Assembly: GCA_963576475.1 (NCBI GenBank) | Contig: OY754978.1 | Location: forward strand, 10,568,299-10,632,298 | Direction of reading: 5' to 3' | Origin: Molanna angustata | Lineage: Eukaryota > Arthropoda > Insecta > Trichoptera > Molannidae | Length of the DNA: 64,000 bases | Part shown: piece after piece, positions 11,825 to 23,114 of the stretch | Layout of the letters: every line of letters begins with the position of its first letter | Numbering within the stretch: the stretch's first letter is position 1 | Notes under the pieces: generated by a model | Told to the model about the DNA's origin: nothing | What the model saw: only the letters and a program-made list of their open reading frames with translations | Databases searched by the model: none | Program-made: the position numbers and the translations under genes

Positions 11825-12053
11825 GTCGGCCTTCGTGGCTCAGTTGGTTAGATATTTGACTGCTGAGCCAAAGGTCCCGGGTTCGATTCCCGGTGGAGAC
11901 ACAGTTTTTAATTGTGTTTTCAGTCTGGATCTGTGAGACGATTAATATCGTAAATCTCCAGAATGTGGCAACTTGTTATTGGGTGCGTGTTCAATTAATA
12001 TTTGACATAGTACCTGTTAGTCGCCCGAGAAGCAATATTAAATAAATAAATAA
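11825..12053 (+). mobile_element. SINE-1, full-length
   Basis: Same head and body as 7534-7765, ending in (AAAT)n. Confidence 0.86.
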
Positions 12054-12081
12054 ATAGTACACACTGTTTTGTATATTTAAC

Positions 12082-12150
12082 ATTTTCTCTGGTTGGTTGT
12101 AAGAAATTTCCATTAGGCAATAAGCCCGCCAATAAATTAATTATATGTAC
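12082..12150 (+). mobile_element. Jockey-like LINE tail
   Basis: 'tggttggttgtaagaaattt' and 'aggcaataagcccgcc', directly after a SINE-1 copy. Confidence 0.6.
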
Positions 12151-12797
12151 AGAAAGTATAAAAAAAAAAATTACTTCATACATTGTAAGGTTCAATTTGA
12201 AAAAAATATATATATTAAGTGGTAAGTATTTGAAATTATTTAAAATATTTTTTATCCAAAGCGTGGCTCACGGTAAGTTAACATTATGACCGGATTAATA
12301 GTTATTTTTTTTCATTTTCCTTCTGAAACTAAGTATGAAATAATATAAATGGACTCGGAACACTCTCCAATTTGCCATAAGTATCCAATTTATTGAGAAA
12401 ATCCCCCACCCGTACACTTTATTACACCCATCAAGATATTTTAACGGAGGACATTTTTCCACTTGAATAAAAATAAAAATAAAAAAAAACTATTTAGTTG
12501 TGTAGTTATTTATGGGAAACCTTCTTGTGGGTCTCTCCCAAATGAAAAAATATGTCGGATAATTATTGTATGTTGTAAATTTGAAGAAATTTACGAGACT
12601 TAGACAGTGCTTGTACCTATATTATCTACTCGTATACCACGAGACACTTATGAAAACAAATTGTAAAATGTCGAGTACCTACACACAAATTAATACACAC
12701 TATCACACCGAATCGCTAAGGATTTCGGCTATTTTACATAGACCGGGCGCGTACTACTACAGGACATAATTCATTCATTACAATAACTTTGCAGGCC
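12151..12797. other. No recognisable feature
   Basis: AT-rich. The frame at 12566-12769 shows no motif. Confidence 0.5.
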
Positions 12798-12957
12798 TGC
12801 CCCACTAGACAACGTGTCATCTAAAAGAAACAAGAAAAGATAACTCAATGTATGGAAGTGACAGTTGTCACGTGACTGGAAACTGTCACTTCCATACATT
12901 GAGTTATCTTTTCTTGTTTCTTTTCTTGAGCTAAATGACACGTTGTCTAGGGGGACA
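12798..12957. mobile_element. Palindromic MITE F2, intact
   Basis: A 160-bp near-perfect palindrome. Termini are CCTGCCCCACTAGACAACG and its inverse, arms contain ATGTATGGAAGTGACAG, and the centre is around TCACGTGA. It has no coding content and gives the uninterrupted reference for F1. Confidence 0.85.
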
Positions 12958-13329
12958 GGACATGTTTGATTTTACCCAATCGAAATAAATACAGAAATAC
13001 AGAAATCGGTTGGTAAAAATTTTACATACAATTATAATTAAATGTATATTTACCTCATTCTTAGTAAACCATCCTAATCCTTTCACATCCTTCCCATATT
13101 TCATTATTTTTTCAAAACTTTTTAGTTACTTTGTTTTGGTTTAATTTTTTTTATTTTTTTTTAATATTTTTCTTTTATTACAATATATTATGTAAAATAT
13201 AATTTAGTTACTTTTTTGGTAATTTTCTAGTACCTACTTTATTACTTAATATTTTTTTTAGTTTTTATTCATATTTTTTTAGAACTTGTTATATACTCTT
13301 GTGATTAGTATATGATTGGTCCTATTTTA

Positions 13330-13612
13330 CTAGTTGCATGTAACACATGAGATCCAACTGTCGATGGCGATAGTATGTATAGTTGAAGAATAAGCACCAA
13401 ACTATTAACCAATAAATCCAAATTATTGAATATTTTAAGATATTTTGTTTTCTTGTAAATCCAAATAAGACAATATTTTAAGATATTTTGTTTTATATAC
13501 CAAATATGTAGGTATGTCAAGATAGGATAATGTGGTGGTCAGTCCTTTTTTCCTACCCCGATAAGTGTAAAACAACTCGATGGTATGTATGGAGATTAAG
13601 TATCAAAATATT
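13330..13612 (-). mobile_element. HINE-A2, 5'-truncated
   Basis: Only the 3' third is present: CTAG terminus at 13330, terminal hairpin, inverted TCCAACTGTCGAT motif and the following shared sequence. Similarity ends near 13612. Confidence 0.8.
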
Positions 13613-14351
13613 AAGAGTCCCCGTAGAAATTGTGTCTTATTAACTTTCAGTCTGCTGTTTCATAAATATACTTATCGATATTTTGTATAAAGGTAATATG
13701 TGTATGTTGTATGTATGTTTTTATATCTAAGTTGTCTTCTTTATATTTTTTGCACTTGTTTAAATTTGAATTTTTATTACATTCAGGGCTTATTAATTTT
13801 TATTTCATTTTTCTATATGATTTAGTTGTTGATAATAATGGAGTTTTAAGTCGACTTATAAAATAAATCATCAATAATTTTTGCCAGAAAAAACATATTG
13901 TGAAAAAAATATACTTATTTCATAATGTCTCGAATTTTTTTTTTGCTAAACCTTTTTGAATTTATTCCAAAACATTATGATGATAATATCGAACTGAAAT
14001 TCATCTACATAGAGATAATTTAACGCTGAAATCGAAAGTTATAAAAAATATCAATACACGTTATTCGTTTGCACGAAAGAATTCAGTTTCTCAGTAATTT
14101 TAAAGAATTTGAAATAACAAATTTTCTTTGAAGATGCTTTTTGACACATCGCTATTAAAACACTTTAGTATTAGTAACTTGATAAATTTCAAATTTGAAA
14201 TACTTATAGTTTAGAAATATGATCTTCCATCAATCGGTATAGCATGATATTAAAATAATTTAATGTATAATATACATAAAAATGTGCTTTAAATTGAAAA
14301 ATTTTCCAATTGAAATTTATTCATGTAATTATTATAATTTATTGTGTCAAC
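13613..14351. other. No recognisable feature
   Basis: AT-rich, no repeats or coding motifs noticed. Confidence 0.5.
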
Positions 14352-14829
14352 CAGGGGGGCAAGTCCGATCAAGCGATGGAATCAAAACCATCATGATATA
14401 ATTCTTATGGATATAATTATCCATGCATGTATATAATTATCTTATGGAGTTCTATGTACAGAGAGCGATGGAGAGAAAGTTGCTGGGTATTTCAATAAGG
14501 GACAGAATTCAGGATGTCATGGTAAGAGAAAGAACCAAAGTAGCCGATGTATTGGAAAGGGTCGCTGGTCTTAAGTGGAGCTGGGCTGGGTATATTGCCA
14601 GATTCACGATGGACCAAAAAGATCGTTGAATGGCGACCGAAAACAAGCCGAAGAGCCCAGGCAAGGTGGTCTGATGACATCAAGAAATGTGCAGGAGGGA
14701 GATGGACGCAGTGTGCCCAAGGCAGGGGCTTGCGGAGGATCAAGGGGGAGGCCTATGTCCAAGAATGAAAAAAAACAGGCTGAAGAAGAAGATGATGTTC
14801 TATAATATTTTATTTTATTTTACTTATAT

Positions 14830-14864
<35 letters not shown>

Positions 14865-14982
14865 TATATCTTAAGATATTAAGATATATCTCAATGTCTT
14901 AAGATATGTATTATAACTCCATGATTTATCCACGATATGGGTTATCATGAGGGTTCCACCGTTTGACCGGACTTACCCCCAG
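14352..14982. mobile_element. MITE C1 carrying an inserted LINE 3' end
   Basis: The left terminus CAGGGGGGCAAGTCCG and right terminus CGGACTTACCCCCAG are inverted. Both arms have the 'ataattatcttatggagttc' type sequence seen in the compact palindrome C2. Between them is an RTE-like LINE end (14440-14780) and a TTTA repeat. Confidence 0.75.
14430..14780 (+). pseudogene. RTE-like LINE reverse transcriptase C-terminus
   Basis: Three frames join to give QRAMERKLLGISIRDRIQ, then KWSWAGYIAR, VEWRPKTSRRAQARWSDDI and GEAYVQE. This is the well-known C-terminal stretch after the RT domain of RTE-type non-LTR elements in arthropods. It is 5'-truncated, frameshifted near 14620 and followed by a TTTA tail (14825-14870). 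It lies between the arms of MITE C1. Confidence 0.8.
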
Positions 14983-15281
14983 TTGTGTTTAAATTGATAT
15001 TTTCCAATTTCGTTATAACAATTATTGAAAAATTTTACGAAGGTAACTAGTACCGGTTGATTGAACGGTAGATGGCAGATACGGCAGACGCCTTAATAAC
15101 CTTCATATTCCCCTCTTTGTCCTTCTTTCCTGTTTTTTTTTTTTTTTGTTTAATAACGTTTTTCTTTTCTGTTTATTTTTTTTATCTGAAGATACTGTTT
15201 TAATTTGTGTATAGATGTTGTGACGCACGTGTTATTTTATTGTTTTGCATATTATTTTGTTGTCGCCGTATTTTATGCGCT

Positions 15282-15480
15282 GTACCGCCGTGGCACAGTT
15301 GGTAAGCCGTTCGGTTTCTGTGCGGGCGCCTGGGCTCGATTCCCAGCAGAGGAGAAATTTATTTAAATTCATTTCTCACACAAATATTTCTTCTCTGGGC
15401 TGGAAACACTTGGAAGAAATTGCCATACGGCAATAAACTCGCCACCTGCGCAGAGTGCAAGGAAGTGTTCATTATTATTT
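15282..15480 (+). mobile_element. SINE-2, full-length
   Basis: The tRNA-like head has A box GTGGCACAGTTGG and B box GGGCTCGATTCCC, then a body of about 120 bp ('tttaaattcatttctcacac', 'cttctctgggctgg') and an ATT-rich tail. Confidence 0.85.
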
Positions 15481-15689
15481 ATTTATTTTATCCCAAATTA
15501 AAAATGAAATGTTTGTTGTTTACACAAAATACGTATAAAATACGAATTTTGTAATTCTTTTTACGTGTAATTTACTTTAAGCGTTGATTAATAATACTCG
15601 ATAAGGAATTATTTTTACTTGTAGACATTACATAGACAAAGCGTTTTTGTATGAATTTCAATCACGGGCCCCCAAAATAAGTACCATGA

Positions 15690-15962
15690 ACTATCCCAAG
15701 GCATTCGAAACGTGGTTGTACCGCAGATTGCTTCGCATACCATGAACGGATATGCTCAGCACATTAAATTTGCTCCAGAGGGCCAAAATTCAAGGAGAAC
15801 CTTTGACAAAAATCAAAGTACGGAAGGTGTCGTACTTGGATCATGCACTTAGAGGAGACAAATAGTAATTAGTAGAAATATGGTTTCGGCAGCAAGAGGA
15901 CTTCATGGCTCCGCAATAGTCAAGAACGGACGAGGAAAATGACCATAGAGGAGATGTTTTGA
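15690..15962 (+). pseudogene. LINE RT C-terminal fragment, RTE/CR1-like
   Basis: One frame reads YPKAFETWLYRRLLRIP, stop, TDMLSTLNLLQRAKIQGEPL, then RKVSYLDHALRGDK before a stop at 15829. This is the post-RT stretch seen in many arthropod LINEs. It lies between the inverted repeats CGGGCCCCC (15665-15673) and GGGGGCCCG (16009-16017). Confidence 0.72.
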
Positions 15963-16032
15963 GACGTTTGAGATAATGAAATAAACGTAAGTGAAAGTCA
16001 ATATTTGAGGGGGCCCGAAACGACAATAGAAG

Positions 16033-16745
16033 ACGTTGATATGTTATACAAAATATAAAAATACTTGGTAATTGTTCTATTGTGTTTATTTGATTATTGA
16101 CGCGTTTCGTGCAAAGCACATCGTCAGAATAATGCTCTACAAGACTGAGACTAGTGGTTATATACAAAATTTACATGGCAGGTGTATAAAAATGTTGGTT
16201 TTTGAACGGTTGAAAAGAAGTTATACAATGCAAATGAATCTATACAAATCTACGTTTTAATACAATGAATGTAGTTGGGTCACTGGTTGTAGTCCCCTGT
16301 GTCCATTAGGCCTGTAACAAAAGGAAACGACAGCAGTAAAATTCGAAAGGTAAATAATATTGTATTTATTGGTTTATTGTTATCTTTTAAGTGTGGTTAA
16401 AACCAATGTATTTCATAGATATTTGGTAGTTATAATTACAAACAGCTTAATTTTAATCTTAATGTATTTAACAACAAAGGAAGGTATATGTCTGTCTAAC
16501 CTATCGGTTTCAATAATGGTGAATATATATGATCAATTTGTTTATTGATGAGTAATTTTTGTGGATCCTTTTTTACTCTGTTTATTTCTAATATTTCTAG
16601 TCGGTCAAGTTTTCTCCCTTTTATTCCCCGATGTATTATATTTATATTATGGTCACTATTAAATTGGTGGTTGTTTTCGTTTATATGTTCTGCAAAATTT
16701 GAGGTGTCTTTCTTTAATCTAATGCATGCCATGTGTTCTTTAATT
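16033..16745 (-). repeat. Left 713-bp inverted arm of the Penelope-like element
   Basis: Exact reverse complement of 18122-18834. It holds the antisense of the endonuclease C-terminus, the 3' non-coding region and a hammerhead motif. The junction with the RT body is after position 16745. Confidence 0.93.
16093..16133 (-). ncRNA. Hammerhead ribozyme motif, inverted left arm of the Penelope-like element
   Basis: This is an identical 41-nt hammerhead motif (CTGACGA core, GTGC/GCAC stem II, GAAA, ACGCGT, GTC) on the minus strand in the inverted arm. Together with the right-arm copy it places two ribozyme motifs at opposite ends of one insertion and on opposite strands, so a transcript through the whole element carries one sense and one antisense copy. 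Confidence 0.78.
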
Positions 16746-18371
16746 AATAAAGTCGAATCAATTTTTCTGTCAAGTATTTTTTCCCAAATAATTAATGATC
16801 CAACAGCATACTTTTCAAATCAAGTTAAATCTTTAGTTAATAATTGCAAAACAATATTTAGTGATCCGTACGATAAAACACGTTTTTGTCAAATGAATCC
16901 TTTATGTCCCAGATTGTATGGCCTACCTAAAGTGCATAAAAAGGATATGCCCATGAGACCAGTGGTCTCATATAACTCAGCACCGTGCTTTAAAATCGCA
17001 AAACATGCCAATTTTTTATTTCAAAAACTAACTGAATTTAAACCACAATTTGCAATAAAAAACTCTCTACAATTAATAGACAACATAAAAAATACGGTTA
17101 TTCCTAAAAACAGTATTTTAGTATCATTTGATATAGTCAGTTTATTTACCAGTATACCGATAAATGAGTTAAAATCTTCATTAAAAGAATATCTATCTAA
17201 CAACAACTTAAACCCTGTGTTAATGAATGAACTAACAGACTTACTATGTATGTGTATAGATCAAAATTACTTTAAATTCAATAATAAATACTACAAACAA
17301 TCCGATGGCTTAGCGATGGGTAGCCCAATTTCTCCCTTACTAGCAGACTTTTTTATGAATCATTTAGAATCCAAAATTAAGAACATTCAAGGTTTTAAAA
17401 ATTTATTATTTTACTATAGATATGTTGATGATATAATTGGATTATGGACGGGAACTTTACGACAGTTAAATACGTTTTTAAATGCATTAAATTCAATTAA
17501 TGCAAACATTCAATTCACAATGGAAATAGGAGGTAATTCTTTAAATTTTTTAGATCTCAACATAGAAATATTAGAAAATAAACTTAGTTAAAATATAAAA
17601 TATATAATATAAAATATATACAGAAAACCGACATTCAGTGATAATATTATTCACAATAAATCCCGCCATCATATGTCACATAAATTATCCACTTTCCATT
17701 CACTAATTCACAGGTTATTACATGTACCACAGAGTCAAAATAAATATTTAGATGAATTAAAAACAATAAAAACGTTAGCATATAATAATGGTTACAACAA
17801 AAACTTAATAGACAATCTGATATTTAAAAAGAAAAAGAAATTATTGTTAAAAAATATTGCACCAGGCCTAACAAATTTAAATGAAAAATCTAATAAATGG
17901 GTAAAACTATCCTACGTCGGCGATGTCACAACAAATATCAGTAGAGTCATTAAAAAAACTGGCAAAAATATTGCATTTTCTAATCCAAGTACATTAGGTA
18001 AATTGTTAATTAATAATAAAGACAAGGTTGAACAGTTGGATAACAGCGGAATTTATAAACTAAATTGTAACTCATGTACGGGAACATATATTGGACAAAC
18101 AGGCCGTGCCTTTAAAACAAGAATTAAAGAACACATGGCATGCATTAGATTAAAGAAAGACACCTCAAATTTTGCAGAACATATAAACGAAAACAACCAC
18201 CAATTTAATAGTGACCATAATATAAATATAATACATCGGGGAATAAAAGGGAGAAAACTTGACCGACTAGAAATATTAGAAATAAACAGAGTAAAAAAGG
18301 ATCCACAAAAATTACTCATCAATAAACAAATTGATCATATATATTCACCATTATTGAAACCGATAGGTTAG
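16746..18371 (+). pseudogene. Penelope-like RT plus GIY-YIG endonuclease, 5'-truncated, two in-frame stops
   Basis: One reading frame covers the polyprotein. RT landmarks are GLPKVHK near 16919, SFDIVSLFTSIP near 17128-17160, AMGSPISPLLAD near 17313-17348 and the catalytic YVDD at 17421-17432. The endonuclease follows with GIY at 18048-18056, TYIGQ at 18084-18098 and an H-N-H rich segment about 30-40 residues later, ending at a stop at 18371. PLE proteins copy RNA at exposed DNA ends and use the GIY-YIG nuclease to nick the target. The frame is broken by stops at 17589-17591 and 17610-17612, both inside a 21-bp AT-rich insertion that looks like local slippage; the frame is kept across it. The first RT motifs are lost at the inverted-arm junction. 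It cannot encode the intact protein as it stands. A start at 16545 would lie in antisense arm sequence and is not genuine. Confidence 0.9.
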
Positions 18372-18834
18372 ACAGACATATACCTTCCTTTGTTGTTAAA
18401 TACATTAAGATTAAAATTAAGCTGTTTGTAATTATAACTACCAAATATCTATGAAATACATTGGTTTTAACCACACTTAAAAGATAACAATAAACCAATA
18501 AATACAATATTATTTACCTTTCGAATTTTACTGCTGTCGTTTCCTTTTGTTACAGGCCTAATGGACACAGGGGACTACAACCAGTGACCCAACTACATTC
18601 ATTGTATTAAAACGTAGATTTGTATAGATTCATTTGCATTGTATAACTTCTTTTCAACCGTTCAAAAACCAACATTTTTATACACCTGCCATGTAAATTT
18701 TGTATATAACCACTAGTCTCAGTCTTGTAGAGCATTATTCTGACGATGTGCTTTGCACGAAACGCGTCAATAATCAAATAAACACAATAGAACAATTACC
18801 AAGTATTTTTATATTTTGTATAACATATCAACGT
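18122..18834 (+). repeat. Right 713-bp inverted arm (3' end) of the Penelope-like element
   Basis: This is the genuine 3' end of the PLE: last 250 bases of endonuclease coding, then about 460 bases of non-coding sequence containing the hammerhead motif. It mirrors 16033-16745 without indels. Confidence 0.93.
18734..18774 (+). ncRNA. Hammerhead ribozyme motif of the Penelope-like element, right arm
   Basis: The 41 nt contain, in order: stem I strand ATTATT, core CTGACGA, hairpin GTGC-TTT-GCAC (stem II), core GAAA, a very short stem III made by CGCG, cleavage triplet GTC, and the returning stem I strand AATAAT. All conserved core positions of a type I hammerhead are present. PLEs are known to carry such minimal hammerheads. 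Stem III has no loop and lies in the palindrome ACGCGT, so a dimeric fold between two copies is more likely than a monomer. Self-cleavage is inferred, not shown. Confidence 0.8.
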
Positions 18835-18907
18835 ACAATGGAGTTCTATCAAGAATTGTCGATCGACAAACTAAACTTAGACAATAGAAGAGAAAAACCT
18901 ACATTAT

Positions 18908-19135
18908 CGGCTTTTGTCGATCAGTTGGTTAAGTATCTGCCTACTGATCCAAATGTCCCGGGTTCGATTCCCGATAGAGACACATTTTTTTAATTGTGTT
19001 GTCAGTCTAAAACAGTGAGAGAATTTATATGTCCAGAATTTGTCAACTTGTTATTAGGTGCGTATAAAATTATGTAATATTTGACATACAACCTGTTAGT
19101 TGCTCGAGAATTAATATAAAATAAAAATAAAAAAA
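18908..19135 (+). mobile_element. SINE-1, diverged
   Basis: A box region altered (GTCGATCAGTTGGTTAAG), B box intact (GGGTTCGATTCCC), family body and A-rich tail present. It lies just right of the Penelope-like element. Confidence 0.82.
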
Positions 19136-19729
19136 ACACTCTAAAGTATATTCATTCGGTTACTTAGCGGTATTTCATAATTAAACCTGGTTATTTTTTT
19201 TTAAATTTGCTATCATTTGATTTTGAGTAATACGCGACTATTCGCCTGTCGATGGAAGTTCAGTTCTTCCAATAATAATCAAGTGTAACTCGATAGTGTT
19301 TGTAGCAAGATTTAATATTTAAAATAAACAAAGGGTAGGTATAGAGGTAATTAAAATTATGTTTTTGGATAAATAGGTAATTAAACGGTTCAATAAGCAC
19401 ACAATTGTAGTTAGTATCAACATTGAACACAATAGTGCAGGAACGACGAGGTCTATAATTAATTTTGCTTTTCAATCAGGTGTATATAATAGAGCAGTTT
19501 CTACCGAATCATTCATGTTAAACACAGATATTGAAGGGTCACTTATAGGTGAGTGGATATCCGTAAAACACTATATACATAGACATTAGACAATGCAAAA
19601 GTGAAATATTTCCGTAAAATTGTTTGAACATTGTTTGTTCTGTAATTTATTATGGAACAGTTTTCAAAAATATTACGTAACTCCGTCACCTGTTAGTCTA
19701 ATTCAAATTAATTTATTTTTTGTTTGTAT
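19136..19729. other. No recognisable feature
   Basis: Unassigned sequence between SINE-1 and HINE-A4. Confidence 0.5.
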
Positions 19730-20835
<1,106 letters not shown>

Positions 20836-21189
20836 TATAATACAATATTAGACAACGCACTAAGCTATAGCTGTTAAGTTAATTAGTAAAAATGCTAAGG
20901 TGCCTCTCCTCTCTGTCAAGATATGCCAGTGAGGTGCGACGCAGAGAACTTTAATATGGTTGATGACAGTGCCGTTGCGGCTGATGTATTCTGGAGTGGG
21001 ATGGCCTAGCGGTGAAGTACTCGGATTACAGATTAATGCCATTAATTACGATAAATTTAGTTATTGCTGAATAAACAGGAAGAAAATTAAGCGATAAGAA
21101 TCGAGACACGATTACTGCTAGAGGAACTTTTTAGTTGGGATAGATGTCATATTCGTAGTGCATCGGACATTCAAAGAACACGTGATCGA
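20836..21189. other. Unassigned, with a possible tRNA-like 5' half
   Basis: GATGGCCTAGCGGTGAAGTAC at about 21000-21020 resembles a tRNA A box region, but no B box follows. The rest is unremarkable. Confidence 0.35.
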
Positions 21190-21515
21190 GTGAGTTAAAT
21201 TATTTTTATTTTAAAAATTAACAATAAACAACCAATATTATTTTTATTTAAAAATTTAGCAATACTTATTTACTTTTCTAATGGCTAGGCTCTTCTGCGC
21301 CCAGACAAGGCTGCCTCCATAAAGCTCGAGCCTTAAATTCAAACCCCAATGAAAAACCTAAATTATTTTAATTTAAAAATTCAGCAATAAAAAACCAAAT
21401 TATTTTTATTGAAAAAATTAGCAATAAACAACCAAAACTATTTTTACTTAAATATTTAGCAATAAACAACATAACTTATAAATTTAGCATTACACAGCCA
21501 AATCGAATCTTTACT
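21190..21515 (+). repeat. Degenerate 50-60-bp AT-rich tandem repeat
   Basis: 'atttttatttaaaaatttag' plus CAATAAACAACC recurs about six times; a non-repetitive piece (21280-21350) interrupts it. Confidence 0.65.
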
Positions 21516-22530
21516 TGTGTACACAGATTTTTACGCAATGCGAGTATTAAGGCCGCACAGGCTGAGTGAATGTTTTATTGTTGTACTGGCGTTTTCTCAT
21601 TTTATCAGCCAGTACTGAAATTATCGTCTTAAAACTAAAGACAGGGATAACATGTAGTATTGTCTAAAGCTTAACAGTTTCAGAATATTTATATGTGAAA
21701 ATTATCTCCATATAAAATAATTCCGAAAAGTTAAATGTGCGAGATTCTCTCGTTATGCGTTAAATTTGTTTGATATTGAACTTTGATTAAGCATAAATAT
21801 TATTATATATGACGTTAACACATTGACTTCAAATTAAAATAAACACTTTGACTGTTTTAGACATTTAAATAAGTATCCTGATTTAAAAAAAATATAATTC
21901 ATATTGTCGCTTACGTCGTTCCTGTTTTGCTTTTATCAAGTCGTAAAAAATGTATGACGAAACGAACCCCATCGCTTCTACTTGAGTATGAGAAGTGGGG
22001 TATAACATGTTAAAAATTCTCAATGCCTGTGGAGCCTTAATTTTAAGGAGATGTATTCATTATTTCTACCATAGAGGTATGCTAATTTCATTTTCAATAT
22101 TTTCTTAGTCTACGTATAATTCAATATTACAATTCTTTTTGTTATGCATATTAGTTTCCACTTTTTTAAAAACATAATATTATGTATTCCTGTATTAGCA
22201 ATACAATATTTTGGGAACGACGCGACGCCAGTGTCGAAATAATAAAAGACTGAATTTCTAACCAGACGAGAATGGTAAACTCATCCAATTTTCTTACTAA
22301 AGCGGTGTACTTTAAGTAAAAATAACACACCTGATACAACATTTTAAAACTATTAGTGCTTTCAGTTTTTATGACCTCACCTGTTTTGAAGTGGAAAAAT
22401 GTTTATCTATTTAGTAAATTGTCCAAACGTGGAATACCTACATTCTTTCCGTCATTCTTTAGCCATACCAACTCATATTATGTAGGTACACATCTATCTC
22501 TCTTTGATATTATTATTATTAGGGTAAGCG
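21516..22530. other. No recognisable feature
   Basis: AT-rich; the frame 22356-22568 runs into the CT microsatellite and is not a gene. Confidence 0.5.

Positions 22531-22561
<31 letters not shown>
22531..22561 (+). repeat. (CT)n microsatellite
   Basis: About 15 CT units ending at the inverted SINE-2 head. Confidence 0.95.
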
Positions 22562-22562
<1 letters not shown>

Positions 22563-22662
22563 ATTTAAATAAATTTCTCCTCTCCCTCTGCTGGGAATCG
22601 AACCCTGGACATCCGCACAGAAACCGAACGGCATACCAATTGTGCCACGGCGGTCGGCACAT
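22563..22662 (-). mobile_element. SINE-2 head, inverted, joined to a CT microsatellite
   Basis: The head and B box (GGGAATCGAACCC inverted) and A box are kept; the body is lost at the (CT)n tract 22531-22561. Confidence 0.8.
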
Positions 22663-22844
22663 TATTATCAATCTGATCTTGTCAACACACATCATGTACT
22701 TATTTATGACTTTTTCATCTGTGTTACCTATCTGTGTATAATTTTTAACTTAAATTAAAAAAAAGCATTTTTGTCTTTAACTGTAGCTTTGTGAGATGAA
22801 ATAAATAAACTACAACAATGTAGGCCATTTCAGTCCACTGAGTG

Positions 22845-22990
22845 GAATGATGCCCTCCTATAATTCTTTATACACAAAAATTATTGAGAACCTCGACATA
22901 TTCTCAAACAGCCTCAGCACCTTCAAGCGTTTGATAAAGGCTACCCCACACTGTGGGATATGCCGTTATGGTATGAATGAATGAAATAGA
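22845..22990 (+). mobile_element. LINE 3' end, same tail family
   Basis: The frame reads LDIFSNSLSTFKRLIKATPH then CGICRYGMNE, with an (ATGA)n end at 22974-22984. Confidence 0.72.
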
Positions 22991-23114
22991 TATACTATTA
23001 TTATTAGAACGATTTAGTTATAACTAATATAACTTCATAGTACTTTTGGTGGGTTTTATCATATTTTCAGTCATTTAACCGATTTAGATATACCTTCCTC
23101 GTGACAGTGAGACA

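Larger units (their letters stand above)
16033..18834 (+). mobile_element. Penelope-like retroelement with inverted copy of its own 3' end at the 5' side
   Basis: This is a Penelope-like element (PLE), class I. The body at 16746-18834 carries reverse transcriptase, a GIY-YIG endonuclease and a 3' non-coding region. In front of it, 16033-16745 is the exact reverse complement of 18122-18834: paired positions sum to 34867 at every point I checked and translated pieces are identical, so there is no indel. The 5' part of the RT (N-terminal region) is missing, replaced by the inverted arm. Inverted or partial second copies of this kind are known for Penelope. Arm identity implies a young insertion. 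A weak 8-bp flank similarity (ACAATAGA on the left, ACAATGGA on the right) may be a target duplication. Confidence 0.92.

Noticed and set aside
16072..16260. Small gene also found at 18607-18795
   Set aside because: Both are the same non-coding 3' region of the Penelope-like element in its two inverted arms.
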